A stretch of DNA of 26,203 bases from QHWK01 sp035315685. Its GTDB lineage: Bacteria; Acidobacteriota; Vicinamibacteria; Vicinamibacterales; CAVVIG01. The position numbers were made by a program, and so were the translations under genes. Below, piece after piece: positions 1 to 10,800 of this stretch. The first letter of the stretch is position 1. Every line of letters starts with the position of its first letter. The stretch is taken from the NCBI GenBank assembly GCA_035315685.1, contig DATFXR010000489.1:1-26203 (forward strand), read 5' to 3'. The notes below the pieces were generated by a model that did not search any database, was not told where the DNA came from, and saw only the letters and a program-made list of their open reading frames with translations.

Positions 1-692
1 CGCGACGTCCGGATCGAGCCGCCGGCGGTGAAGACCTCAGCGGTCTTCCGATTGAACGTGATCCGACGCACCGGCGATCGTTCGAACAGCAGCGCGCCGC
101 GCTCCGCGGCCGCCGCGGCGAGACCGATGCACGCGCGATACGGGTCGATCGATGCCGCTTCCTTCGTGCGAAGACCTGCGGACGCATCGAGGGACGCATC
201 GCCGCGGACCGCACGCGCGTTCAGGAGCAGCGCATCGAGGCCGGCGTCACGGCGTGCTTTCTGATCCTTGTTCAAGCGCGCGACCTGCTCCGGCGTCGCC
301 GCGATCGTCACGGTCGTTCGCGGTTCGAGCGCGCACCTGATCTCGAGGCGCCGCAACAGCGCGGCGAAGTCGAGCGCCGATCGGCGCCACGTCTGAAACG
401 TCCGGCGCGCGTTGCGCAGTCCGATCAGCTTCTCCAGTTCCGCGAACGACAGGCCCGGATCGTCGGTGATCAGCCCGGCGGACAGCGACGTCGCGCCCCG
501 GCCGATCTGTTCCGCCTCGAGGACCATCGTCTTCACACCCGCGGCCGACAGCGCGTACGCCGTCGCACATCCCGTCAGCCCCGCGCCGATCACGACGACG
601 TCGTGGGGGTCATTTCCTTTATGCCTGGGATAGGACGGAACGCGTGAGCGAGGAAACTGATCGATCCAGGGCGAGCGCCCGTACTTCGTCAT
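1..692 (-). CDS. FAD-dependent oxidoreductase (DAO family), C-terminus cut by window edge
   Basis: The protein oxidises an unknown, probably amine-type, substrate using FAD. I translated the open frame from the minus strand. It starts MTKYGRSPWID, then has a short proline/arginine linker, then a Rossmann dinucleotide-binding strand VVVIGAGLTG at about residues 32-41, followed by an acidic strand end (LEAEQIGRG) that would bind the FAD ribose. About 230 residues are visible and the frame stays open to the window edge; complete DAO-family enzymes have roughly 370-450. The ATG at 692 is preferred; an in-frame GTG lies two codons upstream at 698. The extra N-terminal ~30 residues before the Rossmann fold are seen in the sequence. 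There is no signal peptide, so it is probably cytoplasmic. It begins 31 bp after the stop of the M55 peptidase gene on the same strand, so co-transcription with that gene is likely. D-amino acids released by the peptidase would be an attractive substrate, but that is inference. Confidence 0.85.
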   Translation of the reverse strand, partial: MTKYGRSPWIDQFPRSRVPSYPRHKGNDPHDVVVIGAGLTGCATAYALSAAGVKTMVLEAEQIGRGATSLSAGLITDDPGLSFAELEKLIGLRNARRTFQTWRRSALDFAALLRRLEIRCALEPRTTVTIAATPEQVARLNKDQKARRDAGLDALLLNARAVRGDASLDASAGLRTKEAASIDPYRACIGLAAAAAERGALLFERSPVRRITFNRKTAEVFTAGGSIRTS

Positions 693-723
693 CGGCACGC
701 GAGTCCGGTCCCTCTGTTCGTGT

Positions 724-1605
724 TCATGGAAGCTCGAAGCTGGTGAGTACCTGCAGCAGTTTCGTGACCTCGATCATGTCGTGAAACGTGCCCTTCACGT
801 TGTGCGCGTCCGATCGGGTGAGGCCCGGGACGAAGGCGGCCCGTTCGGCGTCGATCGTCAGCTTGAAGCCGACCTCCAGCGCTACCGGCGTGGTGACGCG
901 ATAGGGCTGCATCGATCCCAGTCTGGTCATCGCCCGCTTCGCGCCTTCGCGAATCATCGCCTGGCCGCGGGCCGGGGTCACCGTATTGGCCGAATGGTAG
1001 CCGTACGGCTCCTTCACGACGGCGCCTTCCGCCGAGGGCGCGACATGCTGGAGTTGAGTGACCGCCAGTCGATCGCCGGAGACGAGCGCGACCGGCACGC
1101 CGAACTGGCCGGCGAGCGCGGCGTTGTAGATCCCTTCAGACACTTCCGAGCCGTTCAGCCTGACGCCGAGCAGCCGCGCGCTCGAAATCGTGTGGCCGCG
1201 GACGGCATCCGCCGTCCACTCGCTCGCGTGATAGCCGATGAACACGGCGGCGCTGAACGTGTCGTCGATGCCCTGCATCATCTCGAGCGGCCGCGGAAAG
1301 CCGCGGACGATGCGAACGTCGTCCGGTACCTTGTCGATGAGAAGGCTCTGGCCGTTGCCGTGCGAGTCGCAGACGACGATCTCGGCGGGACCGGCGTCGC
1401 GGATGCCGGCGATGGCAGCGTTCACCTCGCCGGTCATCCACTCGCGTGCGCGCTGGTATTCGAAGCCGTCAGGTCCGAGCTGTGCCGGCTGGACTACGCC
1501 GGTGATGCCCTCCATGTCGACCGAGATGAAGACCTTGCGGGGCCGTCCCTGCGCGTGTGCCATCGACGCAGACAGCAGAAGGACGATGGCCGCGCGCGCA
1601 AACAT
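724..1605 (-). CDS. Secreted M55-family D-aminopeptidase (DppA-like)
   Basis: This is a zinc aminopeptidase of the M55/DppA family, which releases N-terminal D-amino acids from short peptides. The 293-residue product begins with a short signal peptide (MFARAAIVLLLSASMAHA, cleavage probably after residue 18), so it is periplasmic or outside the cell, unlike cytoplasmic Bacillus DppA. Expected metal ligands are visible: D30 and E32 in SVDMEG, H82 in CDSHG, H126 in GYHASE, and E154 or E157 in the NGSEVSE stretch; H138 is at the spacing of the proposed catalytic histidine. Length fits the family plus the signal. The gene lies 123 bp downstream of ada and 31 bp upstream of the FAD oxidoreductase, all on the minus strand. 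No Shine-Dalgarno precedes the ATG, but a TAAAAT box sits only 9 bp upstream, so the mRNA may be leaderless. Substrate could be peptidoglycan-derived D-Ala dipeptides; that is inference. Confidence 0.9.
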   Translation of the reverse strand: MFARAAIVLLLSASMAHAQGRPRKVFISVDMEGITGVVQPAQLGPDGFEYQRAREWMTGEVNAAIAGIRDAGPAEIVVCDSHGNGQSLLIDKVPDDVRIVRGFPRPLEMMQGIDDTFSAAVFIGYHASEWTADAVRGHTISSARLLGVRLNGSEVSEGIYNAALAGQFGVPVALVSGDRLAVTQLQHVAPSAEGAVVKEPYGYHSANTVTPARGQAMIREGAKRAMTRLGSMQPYRVTTPVALEVGFKLTIDAERAAFVPGLTRSDAHNVKGTFHDMIEVTKLLQVLTSFELP

Positions 1606-1613
1606 GAACGCGC

Positions 1614-1619
1614 ATTTTA
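1614..1619 (-). promoter_or_regulatory. Possible -10 box of the M55 peptidase gene
   Basis: Read on the minus strand this is TAAAAT, five of six matches to the sigma-70 -10 consensus. It ends 8 bp before the ATG at 1605, so transcription would begin at or next to the start codon. No convincing -35 box is seen 16-18 bp upstream. Confidence 0.3.
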
Positions 1620-1728
1620 CTCGGATCTTACCTGGCTCCTGAATGGGCGCCCATGCATGACTCCGGAAACCCTGGGCGGCAGGTGCAGCGCGGCCCTACC
1701 CGAAGGTTCCTGGCGAGGCGGCGGTTGG

Positions 1729-2802
1729 TCAGCTTCGGCGCTCGCGGGACAGAAGGGCTCTCTTTCGCGCCGCGCCCCAGCGGTAACCGCCCTCGCCACC
1801 GGCCGCGGGCACGACGCGGTGGCATGGCACGGCGAGGGCGACCGGGTTGGTAGCACACGCCCGAGCGACGGCCCGGACCGCACGCGGACGGCCGATCGCC
1901 GCCGCCACCTCGCCGTAGGTCCGCGTCTCGCCGTACGGAATCTGCGCGAGCGCCTGCCACACCTGCCATTGGAACGCCGTCGCCTGCACGTCGAGTGGCA
2001 GCTCGAGCGTCGGCCGGCGTCCTGCGAGATGCGCGACGATCGCGTCGGTCCACTCGCTGAGCGCGCCGGCGTCGCGGACGATCGTCGCCGCGGGATACTC
2101 GCGCCGCAGGATGACGGACAGCTCTGCGTCGGTCGATCCCATCGCGACGGCGCAGATGCCGCGGTCCGTCGCCGCGACGAGGAGGCGGCCGAGCGCCGGC
2201 GCCTTCGCGTCCACGATCGCGTAGCGGATCGTCGTGCCTGTACCGCCGCGCCGATAGACCGACGGCGCCATCCCGAGCTTGGGGACGGCGCGCTCGTAGA
2301 AACGACTGCTCGAAGCGTACCCCGCGTCGAAAATCGCGCCGGTCACGTCGCTGCCCCCTCGCAGGTGCCGCTTCACTTTGCCGAGCCGGCACGCTTCTGC
2401 GTACTCGCGTGGTGTGACCCCGACGAGCCGCTTGAAATTCCGCTGCAGGTGATAGGGACTGCCGCCAAGGCGCTGCGCCAGCGTGGCCAGCGCTGGATGT
2501 CCGTCGACATTCGAGAGGTACACGCACGCGCGGCGAATCTTCTCGACCCACGGATCGGCCGCGGCTGCGACAGAGTCCGGCTTGCACCGCTTGCATGCGC
2601 GGAATCCGGCGCCACGCGCCAGGTCCGGCGTTTCGAAGAACGCGACACGCTCGCGGCGCGGCCGGCGACTCGGACATGAGGGCCGGCAATAGACACCGGT
2701 CGATCGGACGGCATAGACGAACGTTCCGTCCGCCGCGCGGTCGTGAGCGGTGACCGCGGCCCACCGTGCCTCGTCGACGCTCGCGTGCCGATGTCCGCTC
2801 AT
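1729..2802 (-). CDS. ada: Ada: methylphosphotriester/O6-methylguanine-DNA methyltransferase and transcriptional activator
   Basis: Ada removes methyl groups from DNA phosphotriesters and O6-methylguanine onto its own cysteines and, once methylated, activates the adaptive response. The 357-residue product matches the 354-residue E. coli protein in length and order. Residues 1-80 form the zinc domain with C39, C43, C70 and C73; C39 is the expected phosphotriester acceptor. Residues 85-185 are an AraC-type helix-turn-helix region (RRACVYLSNVDGHPALATLA and FDAGYASSSRFYERAVPKLG). Residues 195-357 are the methyltransferase domain with acceptor C327 in PCHRV. The start at 2802 gives the canonical N-terminus (MSGHRHASVDEARWAAV). 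The frame stays open to an ATG at 3162, but that extension only translates palindromic repeats (GPAEAGHY), so I reject it. The GGGGGA before the ATG is too close to be a normal ribosome site. Nothing here shows an Ada box. Confidence 0.95.
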   Translation of the reverse strand: MSGHRHASVDEARWAAVTAHDRAADGTFVYAVRSTGVYCRPSCPSRRPRRERVAFFETPDLARGAGFRACKRCKPDSVAAAADPWVEKIRRACVYLSNVDGHPALATLAQRLGGSPYHLQRNFKRLVGVTPREYAEACRLGKVKRHLRGGSDVTGAIFDAGYASSSRFYERAVPKLGMAPSVYRRGGTGTTIRYAIVDAKAPALGRLLVAATDRGICAVAMGSTDAELSVILRREYPAATIVRDAGALSEWTDAIVAHLAGRRPTLELPLDVQATAFQWQVWQALAQIPYGETRTYGEVAAAIGRPRAVRAVARACATNPVALAVPCHRVVPAAGGEGGYRWGAARKRALLSRERRS

Positions 2803-2808
2803 TCCCCC

Positions 2809-2931
2809 GTGGTATCCGGCTTCAGTCGGATCGTGATCAGCCGTTTCCCGGTAGTGTCCGGCTTTAGCCGGACCGTCGTAGTGTCCGGCTTCAGCCGGAC
2901 CGTCGTAGTGTCCCGCTTCAGCCGGACCGTG
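2809..2931. repeat. Tandem 27-bp REP-like palindromic repeats (4 copies)
   Basis: Copies begin at 2809, 2851, 2878 and 2905; the last three abut in a strict 27-bp period, while the first is degenerate and separated by a 15-bp insert. The core is GTCCGGCTTCAGCCGGAC, an 8-bp perfect stem with a TC or TT loop, followed by CGTC. Because 27 is a multiple of three, the array stays open in frame and translates as GPAEAGHYD on one strand and VVSGFSRTV on the other. It fills the space between the ada start and the next palindrome. The absence of unique spacers and the tiny period exclude a CRISPR array. The stated 2803-3160 gap contains only this array and the large hairpin at 3015-3106. Confidence 0.85.
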
Positions 2932-3014
2932 ATCGGTGGCCATGCTGTTCATGCGCCCAGTATCGCGCGTCGCGCTCCCGGCCACTATCCGCGCCTTGCG
3001 ATCAATCTTAGTCG

Positions 3015-3106
3015 GGAGTGTGGGACCGATAGGCCCATGGGGTGGGTGGGGAGGGACCGATCGGTCCTCCACTACCCAGCCGATGGGCCCATCGGTCCCA
3101 CACTCC
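3015..3106. repeat. 92-bp centred palindrome (large hairpin)
   Basis: Bases 3015-3030 (GGAGTGTGGGACCGAT) are the exact reverse complement of 3091-3106. Moving inward, 3031-3038 pairs with 3083-3090 with one mismatch, 3043-3047 with 3074-3078, and the centre is a 14-bp perfect palindrome, GGACCGATCGGTCC at 3054-3067. Outer arms and core share one axis at 3060.5, so this is a single symmetric structure. It lies in the divergent gap between ada and the ADOP permease gene, ending 54 bp before the permease ATG. It could be a dispersed hairpin repeat, an attenuating RNA hairpin in the permease leader, or both. Confidence 0.85.
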
Positions 3107-3160
3107 AATCTACGAAGGTCTTCGTTGACACCGGGTCCGCTTCGCGGAATACTCGGACCC

Positions 3161-5637
<2,477 letters not shown>

Positions 5638-5641
<4 letters not shown>

Positions 5642-6633
5642 CCCACGGGGAAAGCAACTTCAGAGACCGCAGAGTTCGCAGAGCACTGCTGGCTCGGTGC
5701 TTGCCCCTTCGGTGGGCTGCGCGGGAACGAAAGAAACTGTTTTCTCTGCGCTCTCTGCGATCTCTGCGGTTGCTGTCCGTCGTCGCGGTCGCCGGCCTCG
5801 TCTTCGCCAGGCTCGCCGCCCAGGCCGCGTACATGTGTCCGATGCATCCGGACGTTCGCGGCACCGCGGGCGATAAGTGTCCGAAGTGCGGTATGACGCT
5901 CGTCGCGGCGGCGGGCGACTACACGCCCTACGTGCTCGACTTCAGCCTCACGCCGCGGACTCTGCGGCCGGGTCAGAAGGCTCACGTCGACTTCTTTGTA
6001 CGGCGGCCGTCCACCGGGGCGGTCGTCCGCCGGTTCGAATCCGTTCACGAGCGGATCTTCCACCTGTTCGTGGTCGGTCGTGACCTCGAGTACTTCTCGC
6101 ACGTGCATCCGACGCTGCAGCGAAACGGATCGCTCGGGGTGGACCTTGACGTCCCGCGGCCGGGACCGTACGAGCTGATCGCGGACTTCGTGCCCGAAGG
6201 TGCCGCACCGCAACTGCTGCACCGGGCCGTGGTCACCGCTGGCTACGCGGGATCGCTGAACGCCGCGCCGGCGCTCGTCCAGGATCTCGGCGACAAGGCC
6301 GATGGCAATGTGCGCGTCCATCTCACGCCGCCGGACCCGCGTGCGCGGCGGGAGCAGCTCCTCACCTTCGAGCTGCACGATCCGGCCACTGGTGCGCCCG
6401 TCACGGACATCGAGCCGTACCTTGGCGCCAACGGCCACCTGCTGATCGTCAGCGCCGACTTCGGCGCCGTGTTCCACAGTCATCCGGTCGCGGAACTCTC
6501 GTCGGCGCATGGGCCGTCCGTCGTGTTCCAGGCGCTCTTTCCCCGGGCCGGGATGTATCGGATATGGGCGCAATTCCAGCGCGCCGGCCGGGTCGCGACC
6601 GTGTCGTTCTCGGTGGCGATCGAGGAGCCATAG
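5638..6633 (+). CDS. Secreted heavy-metal-binding-domain protein
   Basis: A probable periplasmic metal-binding protein. Assuming the GTG at 5638 it has 331 residues. A hydrophobic signal-like segment (LLSVVAVAGLVFARLAAQAA) ends near residue 64 and is followed at once by the heavy-metal-binding domain: YMCPMHPDV at 65-73 and CPKCGM at 81-86, the motif seen at the head of many copper/silver efflux and multicopper proteins. The remaining ~240 residues form a beta-rich region with histidine pairs, H142 in FHLFVV, H155/H157 in HVHP and H280/H282 in HSHP, which could also bind metal. The start is uncertain. GTG 5638 overlaps the permease stop as GTGA and has GAGG five bases upstream; a TTG at 5770 would give a minimal signal peptide. 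Residues 6-45 are encoded by a dispersed CAGAG repeat, so the repeat supplies the basic n-region. Confidence 0.8.
5654..5773. repeat. CAGAG inverted-repeat element, copy 1 (inside a coding start)
   Basis: A roughly 120-bp element bounded by GCAAC and GTTGC. The left arm has CAGAGACCGCAGAGTTC at 5661-5677 and the right arm has CTCTGCGA followed by TCTCTGCGGTTGC at 5753-5773; the arms are imperfect reverse complements of each other. Both arm segments occur base for base in the second copy at 19900-19980. The internal ~55 bp differ between copies. Here the element sits just after the permease stop and within the start region of the heavy-metal-binding gene. Confidence 0.85.
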
Positions 6634-6664
6634 CTGACGCCCGGTGAAGCCTTCGCGCCACGTT

Positions 6665-7786
6665 CTATCGATTCACGAAATCGATCGTCGCGCTGCATCC
6701 GGCAGACGACGATCGAATCTCGAGATGCGATCCGCGCGACAGCTGAATCGGCACACGCATCCGATACGTCACCGTGTACTCCGGCCGGTAGCGACTGACC
6801 ACGGCGACCGGCGTCACCACACTGTCGCCTCCATACGCGACCACTTCGATCGCCTCGCCGGCTGCGGCCGCCGTCGGTTTCACCGCGAGCAACTCCACGT
6901 CACGATCGAATGGCCACGATCCGCATCGCAGCTCGGCGTGCTGCACCTCCCGTGACGGTTTCCGATCGAACGACAGCGTCAGCGCGCTCCCGACCATCGC
7001 CGTCGTGGAGGTTCTGCGCCGCCGCACCGCCACCGCGATCCCGGCGCCTTTCGGCACACGATCCGCCACGTGAAGCGGGTAGACGATCTGATCGTCGAAC
7101 GGCGTCCACGAACCGATCGCGGTACCATCGACCAGGAGCATCACTTCTTCGACCAGCGATCGGTCACCCGGCTCGAACGACCAGCGCGACAGGAACCGAT
7201 CGCGATCGAGTGTCACCGGCACGGCGATACGACTCGCCGGACCGGTCACGACTGTCGCCGGTAGCTCCACACGCAGTGTCTCGGCATGATCGAGACCGAT
7301 GTCGACGGGCGGCTTTGCGACCGGCGGGCCCAGTGGCGCGCCGCCGTCGGCCCAGCGCGCCAGCAGTTCGGTCTCGACCGCGCTCAACCGCGCGTCGTTC
7401 TTGAAGTCGCCATAACCCGGTGCCGCCGGCCACGGCGGCATGCGGCCGGACAGGACCTCGTCACGCATCGAGCGCGCCCACGTTTTCGCGTCGCCGTACC
7501 TCGCGAGCGACATCGGACCGAAGCCGCCGATCTGATGGCACCGCACGCAGCGTGCGGCCACGATCGGTTCGACGTCGGCTGTCCACGTCACCTGAGTCGT
7601 ACGCGTGTGGGCATCGAACACGGACTCAGCGGTCACGAGCATCGCAACCGCGAACGCGACGGTCATCGTGATTTGCACAATTTGGCGTAAGGCACGCGAT
7701 CTTTCCGGACGCGCGCTGATAAATATCTGCCGCACGGCAGACGCGCAGTACTCGCGCCTCGCTTTTCCCTGATCATTCGGCTGCAT
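6665..7786 (-). CDS. Periplasmic c-type cytochrome-domain protein
   Basis: A secreted haem c protein, probably an electron carrier or the redox head of a dehydrogenase-like partner. Numbered from the ATG at 7786 (373 residues), a hydrophobic export segment lies at 41-55 (MTVAFAVAMLVTAES) with arginines before it. A small cytochrome c domain follows with the haem motif C80-V-R-C83-H84, the stretch GGFGPMSLARYGDAKTW, and GRMPPW where M116 is the likely sixth haem ligand. Residues ~165-373 are a beta-rich region resembling the copper type II ascorbate-dependent monooxygenase-like folds often attached to this cytochrome in acidobacteria; no copper-ligand set is obvious, so that match is loose. 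The ATG at 7666 (M41) is an alternative start giving a compact signal peptide. It converges with the heavy-metal-binding gene (31 bp apart) and is divergent from the copper radical oxidase. Confidence 0.85.
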   Translation of the reverse strand: MQPNDQGKARREYCASAVRQIFISARPERSRALRQIVQITMTVAFAVAMLVTAESVFDAHTRTTQVTWTADVEPIVAARCVRCHQIGGFGPMSLARYGDAKTWARSMRDEVLSGRMPPWPAAPGYGDFKNDARLSAVETELLARWADGGAPLGPPVAKPPVDIGLDHAETLRVELPATVVTGPASRIAVPVTLDRDRFLSRWSFEPGDRSLVEEVMLLVDGTAIGSWTPFDDQIVYPLHVADRVPKGAGIAVAVRRRRTSTTAMVGSALTLSFDRKPSREVQHAELRCGSWPFDRDVELLAVKPTAAAAGEAIEVVAYGGDSVVTPVAVVSRYRPEYTVTYRMRVPIQLSRGSHLEIRSSSAGCSATIDFVNR

Positions 7787-7798
7787 CCAGCCTGGTTC

Positions 7799-7817
7799 CT
7801 AGCACGCCTCATGCTAG
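7799..7817. promoter_or_regulatory. Short dyad in divergent gap
   Basis: CTAGCA, seven bases, TGCTAG. It lies between the cytochrome gene start (7786) and the copper radical oxidase start (7873). A 6-bp dyad can arise by chance, but the position suits a shared operator. Confidence 0.25.
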
Positions 7818-7872
7818 AGAAGGCTCACGTTCGCGATCGCGATCACTGATTTCAATGTTTTTTGGGGAGCTC

Positions 7873-10800
7873 ATGAGTCGTCGTCTGTGCGGAATCTTTA
7901 TCGTCGCAGTTTTCTCTTTGTGCGCTTCATCGGCTCACGCCGCTGTCGCCATCGACGTCAACATCTCCGCGGATCGCACGAGCGCCGCGACCACGGTCAC
8001 GTCGCCGGCGTTCTCGACGGCCGCGCCGAACGAGTTGCTCCTCGCGTTCATAGCCACGGACGCCGCCGACGGCACCACTGCGGCGGTGACGGGCGTTGCC
8101 GGCGCGGGTGTGACGTGGTCGCTCGTCGTGCGCAGCAATGTTCAGGCAGGCACATCTGAAATCTGGCGCGCGTTCGCGCCGGCGATCCTCACCGGCGTCT
8201 CGGTCACGGCGACGGTGTCGCAGCCGACGGTCTCGTCGATCACCGTGATGTCGTTCACCGGCGTCGATCCTTCGGGCGTCGGCGGAGCAGGAGCAATCGG
8301 CGCGACCGCGAAGAGCAACGCCACGTCTGGCGCGCCGTCCGCGTCGCTCGTCACGACCCGCGCCGGTTCGTGGGTGTTCGGCGTCGGCAACGACTGGGAC
8401 AACCCGATTTCCCGGACATCGGCCGCCGGCCAGTCGCTCGTCCACCAGACGATGTCGTCCACCGGGGATACTTACTGGGTGCAAAAGCAGAATGCGCCAA
8501 CCGCTGCCGCCGGTACGACGGTCGCGATCAGTGACACCGCGCCCACGACAGACCGGTTCAATCTGGCGATCTGCGAAGTGCTCCCGGCGGCGGCGCCGGC
8601 GATCGATACCGTTCCGCCAACGGTCGCCATCACCTCGCCTGTTGCGGGGACCGTCTCCGGCACGACGACGATCGCCGGCAGCGCCAGCGACAACGTCGGC
8701 GTCGCAGGCGTGCAGTTTCAGCTGGACGGCCTCAACCTCGGCGCGGAACTCACAGCCGCGCCGTACTCGATGCCGTGGACGACGACGTCAGTCGCCGATG
8801 GCGCGCATGTGATCACCGCGATCGCTCGCGATGCGGCCAGCAACGTCGCGACGTCGGCGGCGGTCCCGGTGAACGTGTTGAACGTGTCCACGTCCGTCGG
8901 CCAGTGGAGCACGCCGTTCGATCTCGGCATCGTCGCGGTGAACGCGGTGCTGATGCGCACCGGCAAGGTGCTGCTGTTCTCCGGTTCGTACGCGGCGTCG
9001 TGGGTGGAGCGCGTGTGGGATCCGGCGACCGGATCGCTGACACTCGTGCCGAACCCGTACTACAACCTGTTCTGCGCCGGCCAGGCGCAGCTGCCGGACG
9101 GCCGGATACTCGTCGTCGGCGGCTACGACCCGCCGTCGCTGGGCGCCGCCAACGCGAACATCTTCGATCCGGTGGCACAGTCGTGGTCGGCGCTGCCGAA
9201 CATGTCGTACCGTCGCTGGTACCCGACCGCGACGACGCTGCCCGACGGCCGCATGCTGGTGACATCCGGGGGCCAGAGTTGTCTGACCTGCCTCGCGGAT
9301 CTCCCGGAAGTGTTCGATCCCGCGACCGGACGCTTCTCGACGCTGACGTCGGCGCGGCTCGCGGTCCCGTATTACCCGTTCATGTTCGTGATGCCCGATG
9401 GAACCGTTGTCGACGCGGGTGCGAACGAAGAAGTCGTCGCAACCAGCAAGCTGGATCTCACGACCGGCAGATGGTCGACGGTCGATCCCGTCGTGCGCGA
9501 CGGCCACAGCGCGGCGATGTATCTGCCCGGAAAGATCCTCAAGACCGGCACCGCGGCGGACAGCGGAACGAGCGGCGAGGCGGCCGCGACTGCGTTCGCA
9601 CTCGACCTGACGCAGGCGACGCCGGCGTGGCGTCAGGTCTCGTCGATGGCGGCGCCACGCGCGTTCCACAACACCACGCTGCTACCCGATGGCAGCGTGC
9701 TCGTCACCGGCGGCGGCACCACGCTCGACGGGCACGATACGACGCACGCGGTGTTCGAAGCCGAACTGTGGAATCCGGCCACCGAGACCTGGAGCACGCT
9801 CGCGCCGGCGTCGGTGCCGCGGCTGTACCACTCGACCGCGCTGCTCTTGCCGGACGGTCGCGTGCTGTCCGCTGGCGGCGGCAACGACAGCGGCGCCGAG
9901 AACGAAACGCAGGGACAGATCTTCTCGCCGCCGTATCTCTTCAAAGGCGCGCGCCCGAACCTCGCGCAGGTCGTGGACACGCTGCAGTACGGCGCGGTGT
10001 TCTCGATTGGAACGCCCGATGCGGCATCGATCGCATCGGTCGCGCTGATGCGGCCGGGCGCCGTCACGCACGGCTTCGACGAAGATCAGCGCTACATCCC
10101 GTTGTCCTTCACGGTGCTCCCCGGCACGGTCAACGCGACCGCGCCGGCAAACGCGAATCTCGCGCCGCCCGGCTACTACATGCTGTTCATCGTGAACGCG
10201 GCCGGTGTGCCGTCGATCGCCAGGTTCGTCCGGATCGCTTCGCCCGCGGCCGATACCCTGCCGCCGACGCCGCCGGGCAACCTGTCCGCCCAGGGTGCGC
10301 TGGGTGCGGCGACCTTGACGTGGACCGCCGCGACCGACGACACGGGAGTCGCGCTCTACAACGTCTATCGATCGACGACCTCCGGGTTCACGCCGTCGGC
10401 GGCGACCAGGATCGGTCAGTCCACGACGACGCAGTACACCGACTCGGTCACCGCCGGTAGCTACTTCTACCTGGTGACGGCGCAGGACATCGCGAAGAAC
10501 GTGAGCGCTCCGTCGAATGAAGCGCTGGCGATCGTGCTCGCCGACACGACGCCGCCGACCGTCGCGATCACCTCGCCCGCCGATCAGGCAACGCTGTCGG
10601 GGTCCGCAGCCGTCACGGCGACGGCGTCGGACGACGTGGGTGTCGCCGGCGTGCAGTTCCAGCTCGATGGGGCCGCGCTCGGCGCCGAACGCGTCACGCC
10701 GCCCTATTCGCTCACCTGGAACACGGCGACGACGTCCAATGGCCCGCATACGCTTGGCGCGATCGCGCGCGACGCCGCCGGCAGCAGGGCGTCGTCGACG

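Noticed and set aside
781..2679. Long plus-strand open frame antisense to the M55 peptidase and ada
   Set aside because: It is arginine- and aspartate-rich shadow of two well-supported genes in GC-rich DNA, with no recognisable domain.
2809..2931. CRISPR array
   Set aside because: The 27-bp units abut with no unique spacers and are themselves palindromic; no cas genes are present.
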